The notes below the pieces were generated by a model. That model was not told the origin of the DNA. It was given only the letters and a program-made list of their open reading frames with translations, and ran no database searches. Of a DNA stretch of 64,000 bases, positions 7,788 to 19,582 are shown piece by piece. Position numbers and translations under genes: made by a program. The DNA is taken from positions 1 to 64,000 of the forward strand of contig JAHLKI010000034.1 in the NCBI GenBank assembly GCA_025602905.1, written 5' to 3'. This DNA comes from Phlyctochytrium arcticum. Lineage: Eukaryota > Chytridiomycota > Chytridiomycetes > Chytridiales > Chytridiaceae. The first letter of the stretch is position 1; every line of letters begins with the position of its first letter.

Positions 7788-8279
7788 GAGCGAGAATTTG
7801 CTGGAATTTTGCCAGCACTGCCAAAATCTGATCTACCCCAGCTTCTTTTCAATCTGTAACATATGCAGCCTATTGGGGTATATTTGTGGGATTGCAATGA
7901 AAAGTCCCGTTTCCCGTTACATGAGACGCTGCCTGTAGCAAGGCCTGTCCTGGGTTTCTTTACGAACGGTCTCATGGGAATTGATGAACAATTGCTGGCT
8001 CTGGGATGATTGAAGCAAATGACAAAATTTTACCAAGCATACACAGGCGTCCTTCACTTCTTTCCGGCTGTTTGTTAGCTAGACATGGCCCTCTTGCTCA
8101 TGAACCGCCGTCCCTTTCAAATTTTGCTGCTGATGACAGTCCAGATGACACCCGGGTCTCTCCGACTCCTGCCGATCCCTTCCGCACGCATTTGCCCAGA
8201 AACCGCCTAATGAACTTGTTGCGCAAATTTCAAATTTTTGCTGTTTGGAACCTGCAAATCTATAGCAAACCTGGCAGCC
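7788..8279. other. Intergenic
   Basis: I see no gene, repeat or RNA here beyond the likely 5' flank of the ORF at 8280. Confidence 0.5.
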
Positions 8280-8612
8280 ATGTCTTCAGCGGAAAGAGTG
8301 TTCGATGTTCTTATTGAAGTAGAGGGAGACTTTCAGCTCGTTCCCCGCCAAATGACCTGGGAAGCTGTTCAACAATTTGGCAAGAGCAACGACAAGAACT
8401 TTGCCGCTTATCAGGACGTAGCAGACGCCGTAGACAACCCAGGAGAGTTTCGGGTGTACCGATTGGAATGCGACAACCCACCTGCTCTGGAAGTTATGCA
8501 AAGTGATCATCTGCTGTTGCTGAGGAAAGATGTTTCTCCTGAGGAAATGGAAGAAATCAAGAAGCAAGAACAGGGCTCTGCAGCTCAGGCTAAAGCGGCC
8601 AACTCTGACTAG
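8280..8612 (+). CDS. Hypothetical protein, 110 residues
   Basis: A single-exon frame starting MSSAERVFDVLIEVEGDFQ and ending QAKAANSD. The N-terminal 90 residues have a mixed alpha/beta pattern, and the tail is Glu/Lys/Ala-rich and probably helical. The ATG at 8280 is chosen because the frame upstream lacks protein-like composition. I do not recognise the family. The following 356 bases to the next gene (minus strand, ending at 8969) hold nothing I can name; the two genes converge. Confidence 0.5.
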   Translation: MSSAERVFDVLIEVEGDFQLVPRQMTWEAVQQFGKSNDKNFAAYQDVADAVDNPGEFRVYRLECDNPPALEVMQSDHLLLLRKDVSPEEMEEIKKQEQGSAAQAKAANSD

Positions 8613-8968
8613 CCACATTAACTGATGGGGTTGTCATGGTTCATTAGGGATCATCACTTGCTATCCCGATGCCTAATAGTCGCCAGGGATCGGGGATGCA
8701 TGGTGATTGCCAAATCCGTTCCAGGCGGATCACAGGATTGCCTCTCCACTGCGACATTCCTGTCGATGTTTCGGCAGGCAAGGGCTGCATCGCAAGGTCG
8801 TTCATTTCGACCAGGTTTTCCGACTTCCGTGCTCGGCCAAGACGACGAGGTTTCTCATTCCATTGTAGCTAACCTTAAGCTGTTTCAAGAACCTCAACAG
8901 AACTGATGGTCTGATACGCGTAGATTGCCAAAAATGTTAGATCGGGCTTTTGTAACCCAACCAAAATA

Positions 8969-10106
8969 TTACTCTTTGCCACCAAATCGTTTTTCTGCTA
9001 GTTGTCGAAACATGGCAAGGGTTGCGTCTTCCTTGGCTTGATACGCTGCGACCTTGCCAGATAGGGCATGCGATTTCTCATCCATTTTCTCTTGTCGACG
9101 TTGATCCCGCCTCTCTTGCACTCTCTTTGCCCCTTCCAATGATGTGCCGTCATCCCGATTCCCTCGGCCACCAAATGATCCGCTCCCTGAACCACCACCC
9201 ATTAGTACTGCATCATCAACTTCTGCATCCACGTCCCGCTCCGCTTTGTGCCAAGCATTCTGGGTCCGACGTTTAGCAATTTGGGCTTCTCTTCCGGCTT
9301 CCGGCTTAGGTGCAATCTCATCAAGAGCAGCCTCATGAGTTTGGCGTTGCCGACGGACTTGTTGATGCCGAGCTTCACGATCGGCATCGTTACGATCACG
9401 TTCCATGTCGCGGTCGTACCGGGAAGCGGATGGGTTATCTCGAGCCGCTCGCGCTTCGGCTTGAATACAAATGTCAATGTCAACAGTCGTAATGCAAATG
9501 GTAGTCATAGTATACCTGCTGCCTTGTCCTTCTTGTCAATCAAGTCGATCGGGCGGGTGAATTGAGCGGCCGACATTGTCAGCGAGTCAACGCTATCTCG
9601 CGCTTTGTCCAGCTCTTCCGTGTTCTGATCAGGATATCTCCAGTCAGCGAAATTCAGTCCCTGCTATGAGGACGGCAGATGACCTACCAAATTCTTGAAT
9701 GTCCACTTGTGGCGGCTGCGTTCGGCAGCGGGTATCTCTGATGCGGCTATCCCTTGGTAATAGCGGTCTGCACGTATTGCTATTAGCTTCATGATTCCAA
9801 AAATCACCCAAACACACATTTTTCCACACCTTGTAATTTCCCTTTATTCCATCGTCTGACAAACTGAATTTGATGTCAGACTTGGCGATGCGCACTTCCC
9901 TATAGAAATACCTTGGCAAAATATTTCCTAGCTTCGTCGCCGCTCAGCTCCTCAAAGTATCGCTTCTTTTCATACCGCAGCCATGTTTGAAATTCTGTTG
10001 ACTTGTCGTAATAATCCTCCTCCGTCAACTCAGGGTGCTTTCCCTTAGAGCCGCTGCTATCATGGCGGTCGCTTTTGGAGTGTTTCTCCTTCCGTGCTTT
10101 CGGCAT
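8969..10106 (-). CDS. SCI1-like basic nuclear protein (style cell-cycle inhibitor 1 family)
   Basis: Five exons join with matching phases: 10106-9912, 9863-9830, 9767-9688, 9624-9516 and 9459-8969, giving 302 residues. The second exon is only 34 nt. Spliced, the N-terminal core reads ELTEEDYYDKSTEFQTWL, then YFAKFVRRWNKGKLQ, then DRYYQGI and RHKWTF. The C-terminal half contains LDEIAPKPEAGREAQ, LMGGG and MFRQLAEKRFGG. These blocks are the pattern I know from plant SCI1 and related uncharacterised eukaryotic nuclear proteins. The first 30 residues are Lys/Ser/His-rich, as expected for a nuclear signal. The molecular role is not established, so the name only points to the family. It diverges from HAUS3 across about 200 bases. 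Confidence 0.7.
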
Positions 10107-10307
10107 TGTATAATGGTGAGCTGGGGGAGCTCAGAGCTGCCTGATTTTGGCATCACGCAAGTACCCAGTGGCTGTGCAGTTCAGCTTTCAGAATTCGCGC
10201 AAATTGCATTTTCCCGAAAAAGGGATCATGAAGATCGGACTTTGGCACCAGCTTTGGCACTTTGCAGACTTTGCTTCCACGGATTTTGGGACCTAGAAAT
10301 CGTCGCA
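10107..10307. promoter_or_regulatory. Divergent intergenic region, probable shared promoter
   Basis: These 201 bases separate the start of the SCI1-like gene (minus) and the HAUS3-like gene (plus). Both promoters must lie here or in 5' leaders. I see no clear TATA box. Confidence 0.4.
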
Positions 10308-12803
10308 ATGTTGACCGCGGAAGGGGGCAATGACAGTCAAGAGTGCCCAATATCTTCGCCAGAGGTCCTAGCGAAAACTCTAAAGCGCCTTGGCTACCGG
10401 GATCCGTCCAACCCCGACGAGGATCTTGACACTGCCGCGCTCGCGCAAACCTTGGAATGGGCGTTTGCTATGGATGAAACGCGACCCTTTCTCGACTGGA
10501 TATGTGAAGCACTTGGTGATGATGGTGGCAGGAATGATACAGGAGGTCATAGGGCGGGTTGGAGGGTTCTCACCGAAGAACAAGTCACTGCGTGGGTAAA
10601 ATTGGTATCAGTCGAAACGTAAACAATCACTTACGGACCTTTGAATATAGACGCCAAAGGGCCAAAAAACATGGACGTATCGAAAGAGTAGGGATAATGA
10701 TGTCGGACGGATGCCCGAGCCTATCTAAACGTTTTCACCAAGGATAATGCACCCTTTCCTGCAAAAACGAATACTACACCGGACACTCGGAACCCCCCCG
10801 ATGACGAAGCTGATTCAGAAAAGATTGCCAAACGGGACCGCGTGCTGCAGGATCATACTTCTCGAATGAGGTTGGGCGCATTCAAGGATTTGACGATTGT
10901 CTCTCTAATCCAAATCTGTAAAGAGAAACACTCCAAAGGGAGGAAATGCGATTCAAGCAGGTGAAACTGGAAAAGGAAAAGATGGAGAGAAAGCTGCGTG
11001 ATGTGGAACTTGAAATTTCAAATCTTTCCCTGAAGGTCTGTATACCAATTGTGTGCTGATGAATGCAACTTTATTGAACATCTGGGATTTTAGTGCGATG
11101 CGATACTGAGCGGAACTCTTGAATCTTTGAATGATTGGGATCAGAAACTTTACTCACCCGAACCGGATAAGCGACAGTTTTGGTGCCAGTACGGGCAAGA
11201 AATTGAAGAAGTTTCCGCTCAAGAAGATGAATTGCTGAGATATTGGAAAGCAAAGCATTCTGATCTTTTTACCGAGGTTGGTGGCCAATTCGAGCGTCAT
11301 CCGCAAGGTCGTGTTCCTAAATGTTTCTCAGGGCGCTACCGAGATGCAACATCCATTACTCCCTAATGAACCTTTCCCAGAGAAAATATCGGAGCGTAGG
11401 TCCTTGCAGTCTCGTATTTGTGCTGAATGGTGTTGGTGCGTAATTTCTTTATCAGTACAATTTCAGATTCCAGATCACCTTCAACGAGAAATGAAACGGC
11501 TGCGCACAGTGTAAGGCCCCCTTCCGCGTTTTCAAGACGGTGATGCTGATTACCCTGATTCCAGAATGCCTCTGGCTCGGAAAGAGCTTTTGGATTCCGA
11601 GCTTCAGCAATTGTATACAAAGTTGAAGGCGGGAAGCACGGTCCCGGACGGCGATACGCGCTCACAAAGCGGCATAAACGATTCTGCGATCCCACAACAT
11701 GTCGCAGAAAATGGACACGATTGCTCCGACCTCCAAGAAGAGCTAAACAGGCTTTGCGAGATTGATTTACCTCGTATTTGGAACGAAACAGCAGAGTATG
11801 AAGTACGCTTGCCGATTGTGGAAGAGTACACCAAGGCCATCGAGAATGACTTTACAAGGCTAGTAGAAACAAGTCAATTGGTAAGATACTTATATCGATC
11901 GCGTCATGTAGGTAAATAACTGAGACCTCGCATAGTTGGAAAAGGAAATGTCTGAGCAAGGCGCACGTCGAGAGATTCTCGAGTCTGCCCTGAGGGTCGA
12001 GTCTGAGTACTTGCGTGAGAGAAATGTCACAGAAGTTGCCTTGCTTCAACTTTTGAAAGAAAGAGATACTACAGTGAAAGCCATACATGTAGGTGAAGTA
12101 GGAGTGGTCGGCAATGCTGCAAGCTGATCCTTTTATAGCATGGCGCCACCAACGGGATGCAAAGTGCCCAACATCATACACCAGACGAAGCAGCACGGAT
12201 CGTCATGAAAGCAATGGCTAAAATATTGGATTTACCTGCCGATCAAGGTTTGTTCCTCTGCTTACTGTAGGATACCCTCAGTTGTTGATCCTTCGTTTTC
12301 ACAGATTCGACTGTTGCGAGTTTGCTTCCCCTTATCCAGGCCTCAATAGCACGGACCACAAATTCCAGAGAACGGCTTGATCAGACTATCAACAGGCATC
12401 TTCACGAAGAAATCGGAAAAAGGTTCGTCGTCGGAGTATATGTCCATTACCAGAAATTTGACTGATCATTCGATTTTTAGAACAAAGGTCTCAAATGCCT
12501 ATCTAGATAACATGTACGAACACGCTGTGACCGCCCTTCCATTGCTCGCTCCAAAGGTAGTAGGAATCCATCCCCCAAAACTAAATTTACGTTTAACTCA
12601 CATGGCACTTGTATTGAAGGAGGTATACGACCTCGAAAATAAAATACAAGACAAAACAGGGGAGCTCAGCCAAAAACTGCGACAAGCGCAGCAGGTAATG
12701 TTTTGGTGGAAACATACGATAGCGATACAGTCCATCCTGACGAGTTCCCGCTTCGTAGAGTCTTGAGAACATTCAGCAACCACTCCGCCTTGTCCGACAC
12801 TAG
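10308..12803 (+). CDS. HAUS3: HAUS augmin-like complex subunit 3 homologue
   Basis: A multi-exon gene; ATG at 10308-10310, stop at 12801-12803. The first exon encodes the HAUS3 N-terminal signature: LAKTLKRLGYRDP, LEWAFAMDETRPFLDWIC and VLTEEQVTAW, equivalent to the 'LKKIGYP ... FLKWFC ... VLSE' blocks of animal HAUS3. Later exons encode long coiled coils (for example near 10920-11036 and 11935-12090), then YLDNMYEHAVTALPLL and a final SLENIQQPLRLVRH. HAUS3 is a scaffold subunit of augmin, which recruits gamma-tubulin to existing spindle microtubules for branching nucleation. Exon joins in the middle were followed by eye, and some boundaries remain uncertain. The 3' end converges on the Arp gene with a 74-base gap. 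Confidence 0.75.
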
Positions 12804-12877
12804 TACATATACATGAGGGTCCCCTATACGGAGACAAACCAGCAATGCGCCATCGCGCATGAACGCGATTATCATAA

Positions 12878-14603
12878 TCATGGTTTAAGATAGATTGACG
12901 CAGGTCCGTCGTGGTTGTAGTCCGACTATTTATTTCAAGATTTAGTGATAATGTTGTAGAGTAAGAGGCAAGGGATGTACATACCTTATTGATGTAGCTA
13001 AAGGATGATCCTAAGAATACAATCTGAGAAAGTGAAGAAGATTAGAATCGAGATATATAAACGAGGATGCTGGCATTCATCATTACCTTGCAGATAATGG
13101 AAGCACCGACAAACGTTGCGTCCTGATCCCTTCCCTTAAATCCCGTGAAATAGTCGGGCAATCCGACCCATTTGACCTCTTTGGCTTGGAATTCATTTGA
13201 TGTTTCGGATGCAGCAATCTGCGTCGCCAATCCCGTTTCCAGGCGTTTTCGCATCCCGCGCAGCTGGCTGACGCCGCCGGTGAGAAGGAGACCATCCCAG
13301 AGTGTCAAACGCGCGGGCGGGTCACCCGCTTCAGCAACGGCAAGGTACATTGCTTCTGTGACACTGAGAGAGGCAAAACCGAATGATGTGGGATCGAACA
13401 AGATGTCAGCGCACTGATGTCGGGTATTAGGTACCGAAACCTATCATATATGTGTCGTCAGGTAAAATAATCGTTAAACAGTTGCAGACGTTACGCTACC
13501 GTCTTTCCCTGAATTTCCACTGTGGCCCGGTCGTTACCGTCCCCTTGCACATCGCAAATACCCGCCTCCTTTATCAACCGTGCGACCTCCTCCGTCAGCT
13601 CAGTATCACCCAATTCACGCATGAATTGCTCGTCTTCGCGGAGCAACGACATCAGATGTCGATCAATGTCTTTGCCTCCAAGTGGGATTGTCTTGTGTGC
13701 ATGCCGTATAATGATACTATCTATGATTGGGGTAATATCTGACAATAGCAAGATGAGTTGAGATCTCACTAAAAGAAGTTGTCAGAACACCGAACATACC
13801 AGTCGTCTCGTGACCAATATCAATAACAACTCCAGTTTGAACATTGCAGCCATGCAGAGCGGCCAAAGGTTGTTCGATTACCGACAGACATAGCATATTT
13901 AGATCCTCAAAGACAATTTGGGTTGCCCGCATAACGTCTTGTTTCCCCCATGACATTGGCACAGCCAGCATGAGAGACCATTCGTTCCGAGAACGGTTGA
14001 TCTTGTGGGGCAGCTCACGCGTTATGACCTGCTGCCTGCGGATGTAGGACATGAATCAGGAATTCTACTGGTGGAAAATGACCTCGAATGGCATACCATA
14101 ATCCGGATAGCGCGTCCCAATCTTCCACCAATCCATTCTTAATGGGGTGGATGATGCCTTTCCAATCCGTAGAGTCGTGAGGCTCCGCAAGTTCTGCGTC
14201 CAGAGCTGACCCCGCATAATAGATAGTATCCGGTTCGTCTGACTCTGGGACCTCGTCAACGGTTCTCTCTGATGCAGCATCGTCCCCGGTATCCATTGGT
14301 GTTGGTTCATCATCATCAACAGCTCCTTCTGGGACCGGAGAAGCCGTCTTTTCGGGTGCAAGAGAGACGGAATCCTGGTTCACAGAGGTTTGCTCTGTTT
14401 TAGGTCGGGCCCTTGCTCCAACTTTTGTAGGGAGGGACTAAAAGTGGTGACCGTCAACATATGATCTATCAGTGCGGGGTAACCAACGGAAAACTCACTT
14501 GCACCGTGTTGTTGATCTGGTCAACATACCCAACTTTCGTATTTAGCGAGCCGGGCTCCAAAACTATTAATTTAGACTCTCGCGGATAGACTTGAGTCTG
14601 CAT
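12878..14603 (-). CDS. Actin-related protein, Arp9-like
   Basis: The chosen start is the ATG at 14603 (MQTQVYPRESKLIVLEPG). The stop is TGA at 12878-12880, reached through a last exon preceded by tag at about 12927. Actin-fold blocks appear in order: LIVLEPGSLNTKVGY (phosphate 1 region), an acidic insert (about 14230-14340) typical of nuclear Arps, NGLVEDWDALSGLWY, FEDLNMLCLSVIEQPLAALHG, GVVIDIGHETTG (phosphate 2), LLLTGGVSQLRGM (adenosine loop) and a C-terminal DGPASIYLKP. The degenerate phosphate loops and 'FEDLN' segment fit Arp9, a subunit of the fungal SWI/SNF and RSC remodelers, but Arp4/Arp8-type divergence cannot be excluded. At least five introns interrupt it. Confidence 0.7.
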
Positions 14604-14909
14604 TTTGGCTTTGGTCTTGGGGATTTGGTGAGGTTCAGGTCCAATTCCGAGTGAAATCCAAATCTCAAGACTTTCAACTTTCAAGTGATATTTTTCATTT
14701 AATTCGTTTCGGCAAATTAAATCTGAGAGTCAAAACACATCTGAAGTTTCTCAGTTTCTGAACAAAGCAGAATTGCAAGCAGTGATCCTGAACAGATCAA
14801 CTCTGCGGCTGGAAAAGAAGCTGAGGCTATGTCGGCGTATGCTGGCACTTGATTAGATCTGTTTTTTTATGGTGGACGTCTTGTCCCAAACTTTCGCGCT
14901 TCCTCCGTA
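14604..14909. promoter_or_regulatory. Divergent intergenic region between Arp and SOSS-B genes
   Basis: About 300 bases, AT-rich around 14685-14720, separating two divergent starts. No defined site was recognised. Confidence 0.35.
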
Positions 14910-16224
14910 ATGGCAAGCGTTACCACCGCACCTTTGAATGTGCCCCCAATATCCACTCCCTATGCAACATACCAACCTTCTCCAACGCTTCCACGAAGTG
15001 ACCTTCTGCCAACGAAAATATCAAATCTCCGGCCGGGAATGCGGGGTCTAACGCTCGACGTTATTGTAATTGATAAATGTTTGAACTTTCACCAAATTCA
15101 TGAGTTGCCATACATGATATTGATCTGAACCACCAATAGTTGTGGTATCGAAGCGAAGGCCAGTGTACTTGATTTGGGTCGGCGATGATTCAGGCTCTGT
15201 GATTTTCTCTACATTAATGGAGGACATTGGAGAAAAGTTGTTTCAAGGTTGGAAGACAGATTTCTGGAGTACCTATGCCAATACTGTACTCACATTCCCG
15301 TTTTCGCAGGGAATATGCTCCACATGACTAATTGGTAAGCTGGTTTATGTATAAGTAAATGAAGGAGTGTTCTTGAACGGCGTCTGTCCCCTTGATTCAG
15401 TGAAACCAGACTCTTCGCTGGAAGTTTGCAGGTAACCATCTTCCCAAACACCGGGAAGGTTGAGCGATATTCAGAGTATGTCTTTTCTGGTACGATTATT
15501 GAAGGAAGTGGCTGATTGCTGAATTGAATCAGAATGCTGCAAGTTTTTGAGCCTGAGCCGAATATGAGCCATCATGCGTGGGAACCAGACGAAACAAAAG
15601 CTGGATGGGTATGTGAAATTTCTCACCCCATTGCAGTCGATACTCATGTGTTCTTCTCAGATCTTGCGAAAAGCACCGAAAAAGTCTGCGACATGGGTAA
15701 GTAAGCCAGGTAAACGCATCATTTCCTTTTGATGATTGATCTTGCCGCAACAGTACATACCGCCAGCTCATCCTACCCTTCGCCCAGCGCCAGGGATGAT
15801 GGCCAATGTGTCCACTCCGGTTCCCACACAAAATAACAATCCTTCGGTCTCCGCACCGGCCCAGCGCACACCACAAACCCAACACATACCCCAGCAGCAC
15901 AGTCAGACTCCCCCACCACAACAAGGCCAGCATATCCCGCAATCGCAGATGCCCCGCCACCAATCACAACCAGCATCACCCAACCCATATTCTCATTCTC
16001 AAAGAAGAAACTCGCCTTATACCGCAAGTCACCTTGACCCTCGCCGGCGGGTATCTTCACCGTCGGTTGCTGCAGCCCAGTACGGTTCCCATCTACATCA
16101 GAATCTACAGACTGATCAGTCCTATCCTTCCGGCTCAGAAGAGCAAGGCAATGCTAGGTATAGGTCTCCCGGTGCACGCACGGGACATGGGAGAGGGCCG
16201 GACAAGCGGCCTAAGCTCGAATAA
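14910..16224 (+). CDS. SOSS complex subunit B (hSSB1/NABP-like) OB-fold protein
   Basis: The start MASVTTAPLNVPP leads to LRPGMRGLTLDVIVID, then VVSKRRPVYLIWVGDDSGSV, GNMLHMTN, RLFAGSLQVTIFP and ERYSEMLQVFEPEPNMS. This is the strand order of the single OB fold of SOSS-B/hSSB1 ('LKPGMKNLTVTFIVLE ... DKTGSI ... GCLTLYTG ... EFCMVYSE'). The fold binds single-stranded DNA and acts in double-strand-break signalling with SOSS-A and SOSS-C. After the fold comes a roughly 165-residue Gln/Pro/His-rich disordered tail that ends in the basic GPDKRPKLE, a likely nuclear signal. There are at least five introns. The first donor (near 15082) is weak, so exon 1 is uncertain. Confidence 0.7.
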
Positions 16225-16570
16225 CCGTCCTGGACATCAAGCTGATGCTTTTTTGGGCGTCCCCACTTCGGGTGGCCCAAGTACAATACTGCTTTGCAGT
16301 CTTTTGTCTGCGTGAGTGCATCTGCGGAAACAGAATGCATTACTGAGGTTTACCTGGGATCAAGACCTCCGAGCTTTTAGACGTCAGCTCGAGATGCAAA
16401 ACTAGAAAGCTGGCCCTATGTGATTGTTCAACACCAATCGGTGTCAGGTCTATTATTGAAAGGGAAACACGTTGTCCTATGAAACAGATACATGGGTAGC
16501 TACAGCTACCAAAGACTCGCTGGGAACCCTTAATTTAATCTTTCAACTAAGCGTATCTACCTAACCTATG
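16225..16570. other. Convergent intergenic region
   Basis: These are the 3' flanks of the SOSS-B gene (plus) and the SH3 gene (minus). Nothing else was recognised. Confidence 0.5.
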
Positions 16571-18076
16571 TTACAGAAATTCTGAGTACATGCTTTGATC
16601 GCCGGCTCCTGATTTCGCTGGTGGCAATTGGGAGACTGACTGTGATGGCCCAACTGATGACAAAATTGACGCGGTTGAATTTGGCATAAATCGACTGGAG
16701 CCTTGCATAGTTCCTTGGGCAGATCCCTGCATGGACTCCCGGAATCCGTCAAAGAACGTTTCTACGCCTCCGGCAATGGCCATTTCCTTTGCAGTAGATC
16801 GCCGGGCGTTGGAGTACCGGGAATCACTCTTGGGATCACGAAGACACGCCATGGGGAACATGCCCACCTGACCAGTCCTTTCAGAGCACCCTTCACACCA
16901 TCCATCTTCAAAGACTTGGTAAATGGCTACAGCGTCGCCTGATTCGAGAAGAACCTCGTCGGAGCGTTGTGGGATCCATCCATGCTGAATTGTGTAGTTG
17001 AAGGGTATATCGTCGGGGGTTGGAGATGTATCCCTAGGTTGGGCTCCACCCAGGCTAGAGCGTCGTACATTTGGATCGGCGGATGAAAGTCTGCGCAAGA
17101 TGTCGGGAGAGGGGATAACGCTCGGGAGTGGAAGCTTTGGTGGTTCAGAGCGTCCGGGTGAGGTCTTTATGGGGGTGGGGTAGGAGGATGAGGTCATAGC
17201 TGACATGGGTTTTACAATTTTGGCATTTTGGCGAGTGAGGGTGTCATCGTCGCGAGATGAGTCCTTTTGGCCGGAGGGGGGGAAAGGTAGCGTTGGTGCA
17301 GAGGGGATTGATGAGGAATTGGACGCCCGTTTTGGCATTTGCGAGCCGCCAAAAGATGTGCCGCCGGCTGTCATGGACGAGTAAATGGTGGGATTTGCTG
17401 CCCCGAGCGTCACTGCATCCAGTGGTGGGATGGGTGCTTCAGCAAACAAGGATCCTGTGTAAGGCGCTGTTGTTGGATTTTGGACCACTGAAGATCGCAT
17501 GACGTCCGTTCCACTTGAAGCGGGGCGCAAGTAGGGGATGAAACTTTGCGTACTGTTGGTATGATTAGCAGCCTTGCCCATATTAGCAGCCGAGTTCAGT
17601 AATCCTCTTTCCAATCGTTTATCAGACGATCTTTTGCGGCTCCGGCGCATAAAGCAGAAACCTGCGATAGCGATTATGGCAAAAAGAGCAATTGCTCCAA
17701 AGATGATACCCCCGCGCTGGCCTGGGGTGAGCGCGCTAGCATTTTCCAAATTTCCGGCCTGTCCAGAAGATCCAATCGGGAAACTGGGATTGGTAGGACT
17801 CCTTGTCGGGGAGGTTCTTGATGTGGTTGGTGGGGGGATATTTGTTTGGGGTGGGGGGTCCAGGGTAGGTTCAGGAGTGGGTGGATTGGAAGGTGGAAGG
17901 GTGGGCACAGTGGTAGGCCTTGGGATTGGAAGGATGACTGTGATCACGACAGGACTTGCCGTAGGAACATTTTGTCGCACTACTAGTTTAGCATTGTTCC
18001 GCGTTGGTGTTGGATCAGCTCTCGGGGGAGGAGTCTGCCATGATGGGAAGAGTAGCGAAGGATTGAGATTGCTCAT
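16571..18076 (-). CDS. Fus1-like single-pass membrane protein with C-terminal SH3 domain
   Basis: A single exon of 501 codons. Residues 1-120 are Pro/Ser/Thr-rich with no cleavable signal peptide, as expected for an O-mannosylated extracellular segment. Residues 123-143 (IIFGAIALFAIIAIAGF) are one membrane span, followed by a basic stop-transfer MRRSRKRSS. A disordered Ser/Pro-rich cytoplasmic region leads to an SH3 domain at about 359-416, with the ALYDY-equivalent FNYTI, the acidic RT/n-Src region DEVLLESGD, the GWCEG Trp and the MFPMACL end. The layout and length match Saccharomyces Fus1 (512 residues), a cell-fusion protein. Orthology is not proven, since other fungi have similar membrane SH3 proteins. 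Confidence 0.7.
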   Translation of the reverse strand: MSNLNPSLLFPSWQTPPPRADPTPTRNNAKLVVRQNVPTASPVVITVILPIPRPTTVPTLPPSNPPTPEPTLDPPPQTNIPPPTTSRTSPTRSPTNPSFPIGSSGQAGNLENASALTPGQRGGIIFGAIALFAIIAIAGFCFMRRSRKRSSDKRLERGLLNSAANMGKAANHTNSTQSFIPYLRPASSGTDVMRSSVVQNPTTAPYTGSLFAEAPIPPLDAVTLGAANPTIYSSMTAGGTSFGGSQMPKRASNSSSIPSAPTLPFPPSGQKDSSRDDDTLTRQNAKIVKPMSAMTSSSYPTPIKTSPGRSEPPKLPLPSVIPSPDILRRLSSADPNVRRSSLGGAQPRDTSPTPDDIPFNYTIQHGWIPQRSDEVLLESGDAVAIYQVFEDGWCEGCSERTGQVGMFPMACLRDPKSDSRYSNARRSTAKEMAIAGGVETFFDGFRESMQGSAQGTMQGSSRFMPNSTASILSSVGPSQSVSQLPPAKSGAGDQSMYSEFL

Positions 18077-19582
18077 CGTTGCCGATGCCCCTTCTCGTTG
18101 CCCCTAGTGTCTAAGCGGCCCCTATCCCAAAAGTCCACTGTTTGTTCCCAGTTGTCCCAGTGATTTGGCCAAAGGTACTGGATGAATCAAACCTCAGGGC
18201 CCTGACTGAATGCTATGACTGGAGAACAAGCAACGAAAATGTTAGGGGCCAGTACAAACAGAGTCTCCTTTCCTGGGCAACCAACCTTTTACGCTACGGA
18301 TTGATGAGAATACCAACAGTGGTTGCTTCCTTTGTCTTTCCTGGCAGTGGTAAGAGTTTGTCTTTGGCCACTTGAGTTGGCTCAAGGTGTGAATGGCAGG
18401 GCACAGGGTGAGGCGAGAGGGTGATTTGATGGAGAACGTTGGACGACGACGATGATGATGGACATCCAGCAGAGCAGATGCGGCTTTGACGAAAGCTTGA
18501 GGTTGTTCAGCGCCTTTGTGTCAAGTTTGAGCAGTGTTCGCCCGTTTCTTTTTTTCCTTTGGCAGCAGCAGAAGCAGAACACATCGACAACTTTCTGTCT
18601 TTCGCGGTCTGATTTTCGTCGTCCGACGCGTACCGCATTCCGCAGCCAGTGCAGGTGGCCGGCGGCGGATGGGACGCCACACCGCAAGTGGCCCCCCTGC
18701 CAATCTGAAACGCGTCGCCATCCCACCAGCTGCCCAGCAACACGTTTCTCACTCACGGCAGCCCAAAGCTATTAAGCTACGCTATTTAGTTAGATCCTCT
18801 GATCCTCTCGTCAGCATTCATCTCGAGTAGGATGATAGGATGAGCCGGAACAAGCGAGGTCGTCGTTGTCCCCACCGTGCAAATGTCGACTTTTGGCAAT
18901 GCCTTGCCTTGCTCACATCACAGTCTTGAGATACTCAGTACAGTTGAACCAATCAAATCCGGCGGCCAGATGGTAGTAGCCCATTATCTTAACTTTACAA
19001 AAGACCAATACATAGGATCGGGCATCAAGAAACAGTATAGGAGAGTTGCAAGAACTTGAATTGAAGTGAAATTGAAAGCGCTTGGTGCCACGCACCTTTT
19101 TGAAAGAGTGGACTCAGATCGTTGAATACGCTTAACAATTTGAGCGTTCATGTATACTACAGAGATGTAGTCCAGAACAGTAGGACAATGAACTCCCCAC
19201 AATCTGTCAACAATCTGTCAGAAGGCGAGCGTGAAGTAGTACTCGAGTATATGAGTTTGTCACCTTCGGAGTGGTCACTATATTGCCATGCCTGATTGCC
19301 ATGAATAGAGACAGTCCATTCCGCTCGCCAACTACCAGAAACCATCGGTTCCATCACACCCCGGTTGTCTCTCTAGGACAGTCGAGGCAAGCCGCATCCT
19401 TCCATGATTTACGGTAGTCGAAATGAATGTACTGTGCTATGATATTCACGAGTGTACTTTACGAATATGAAAAGCATTGTTTATAATTTATAAATCGCCA
19501 TGAAAGAGCAAAACACAAACAAGTCGAGCAAGAAAAGATGAATCAGGCTGCTCTGACGCGTCAGATTTGTCAACACGAGTAA
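18077..19582. other. Intergenic, about 1.5 kb
   Basis: This includes the upstream region of the SH3 gene and the 3' flank of the phosphorylase-kinase gene. Short overlapping frames near 18380-18830 look like composition effects of a GC-rich stretch. No motif or repeat was found. Confidence 0.5.
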
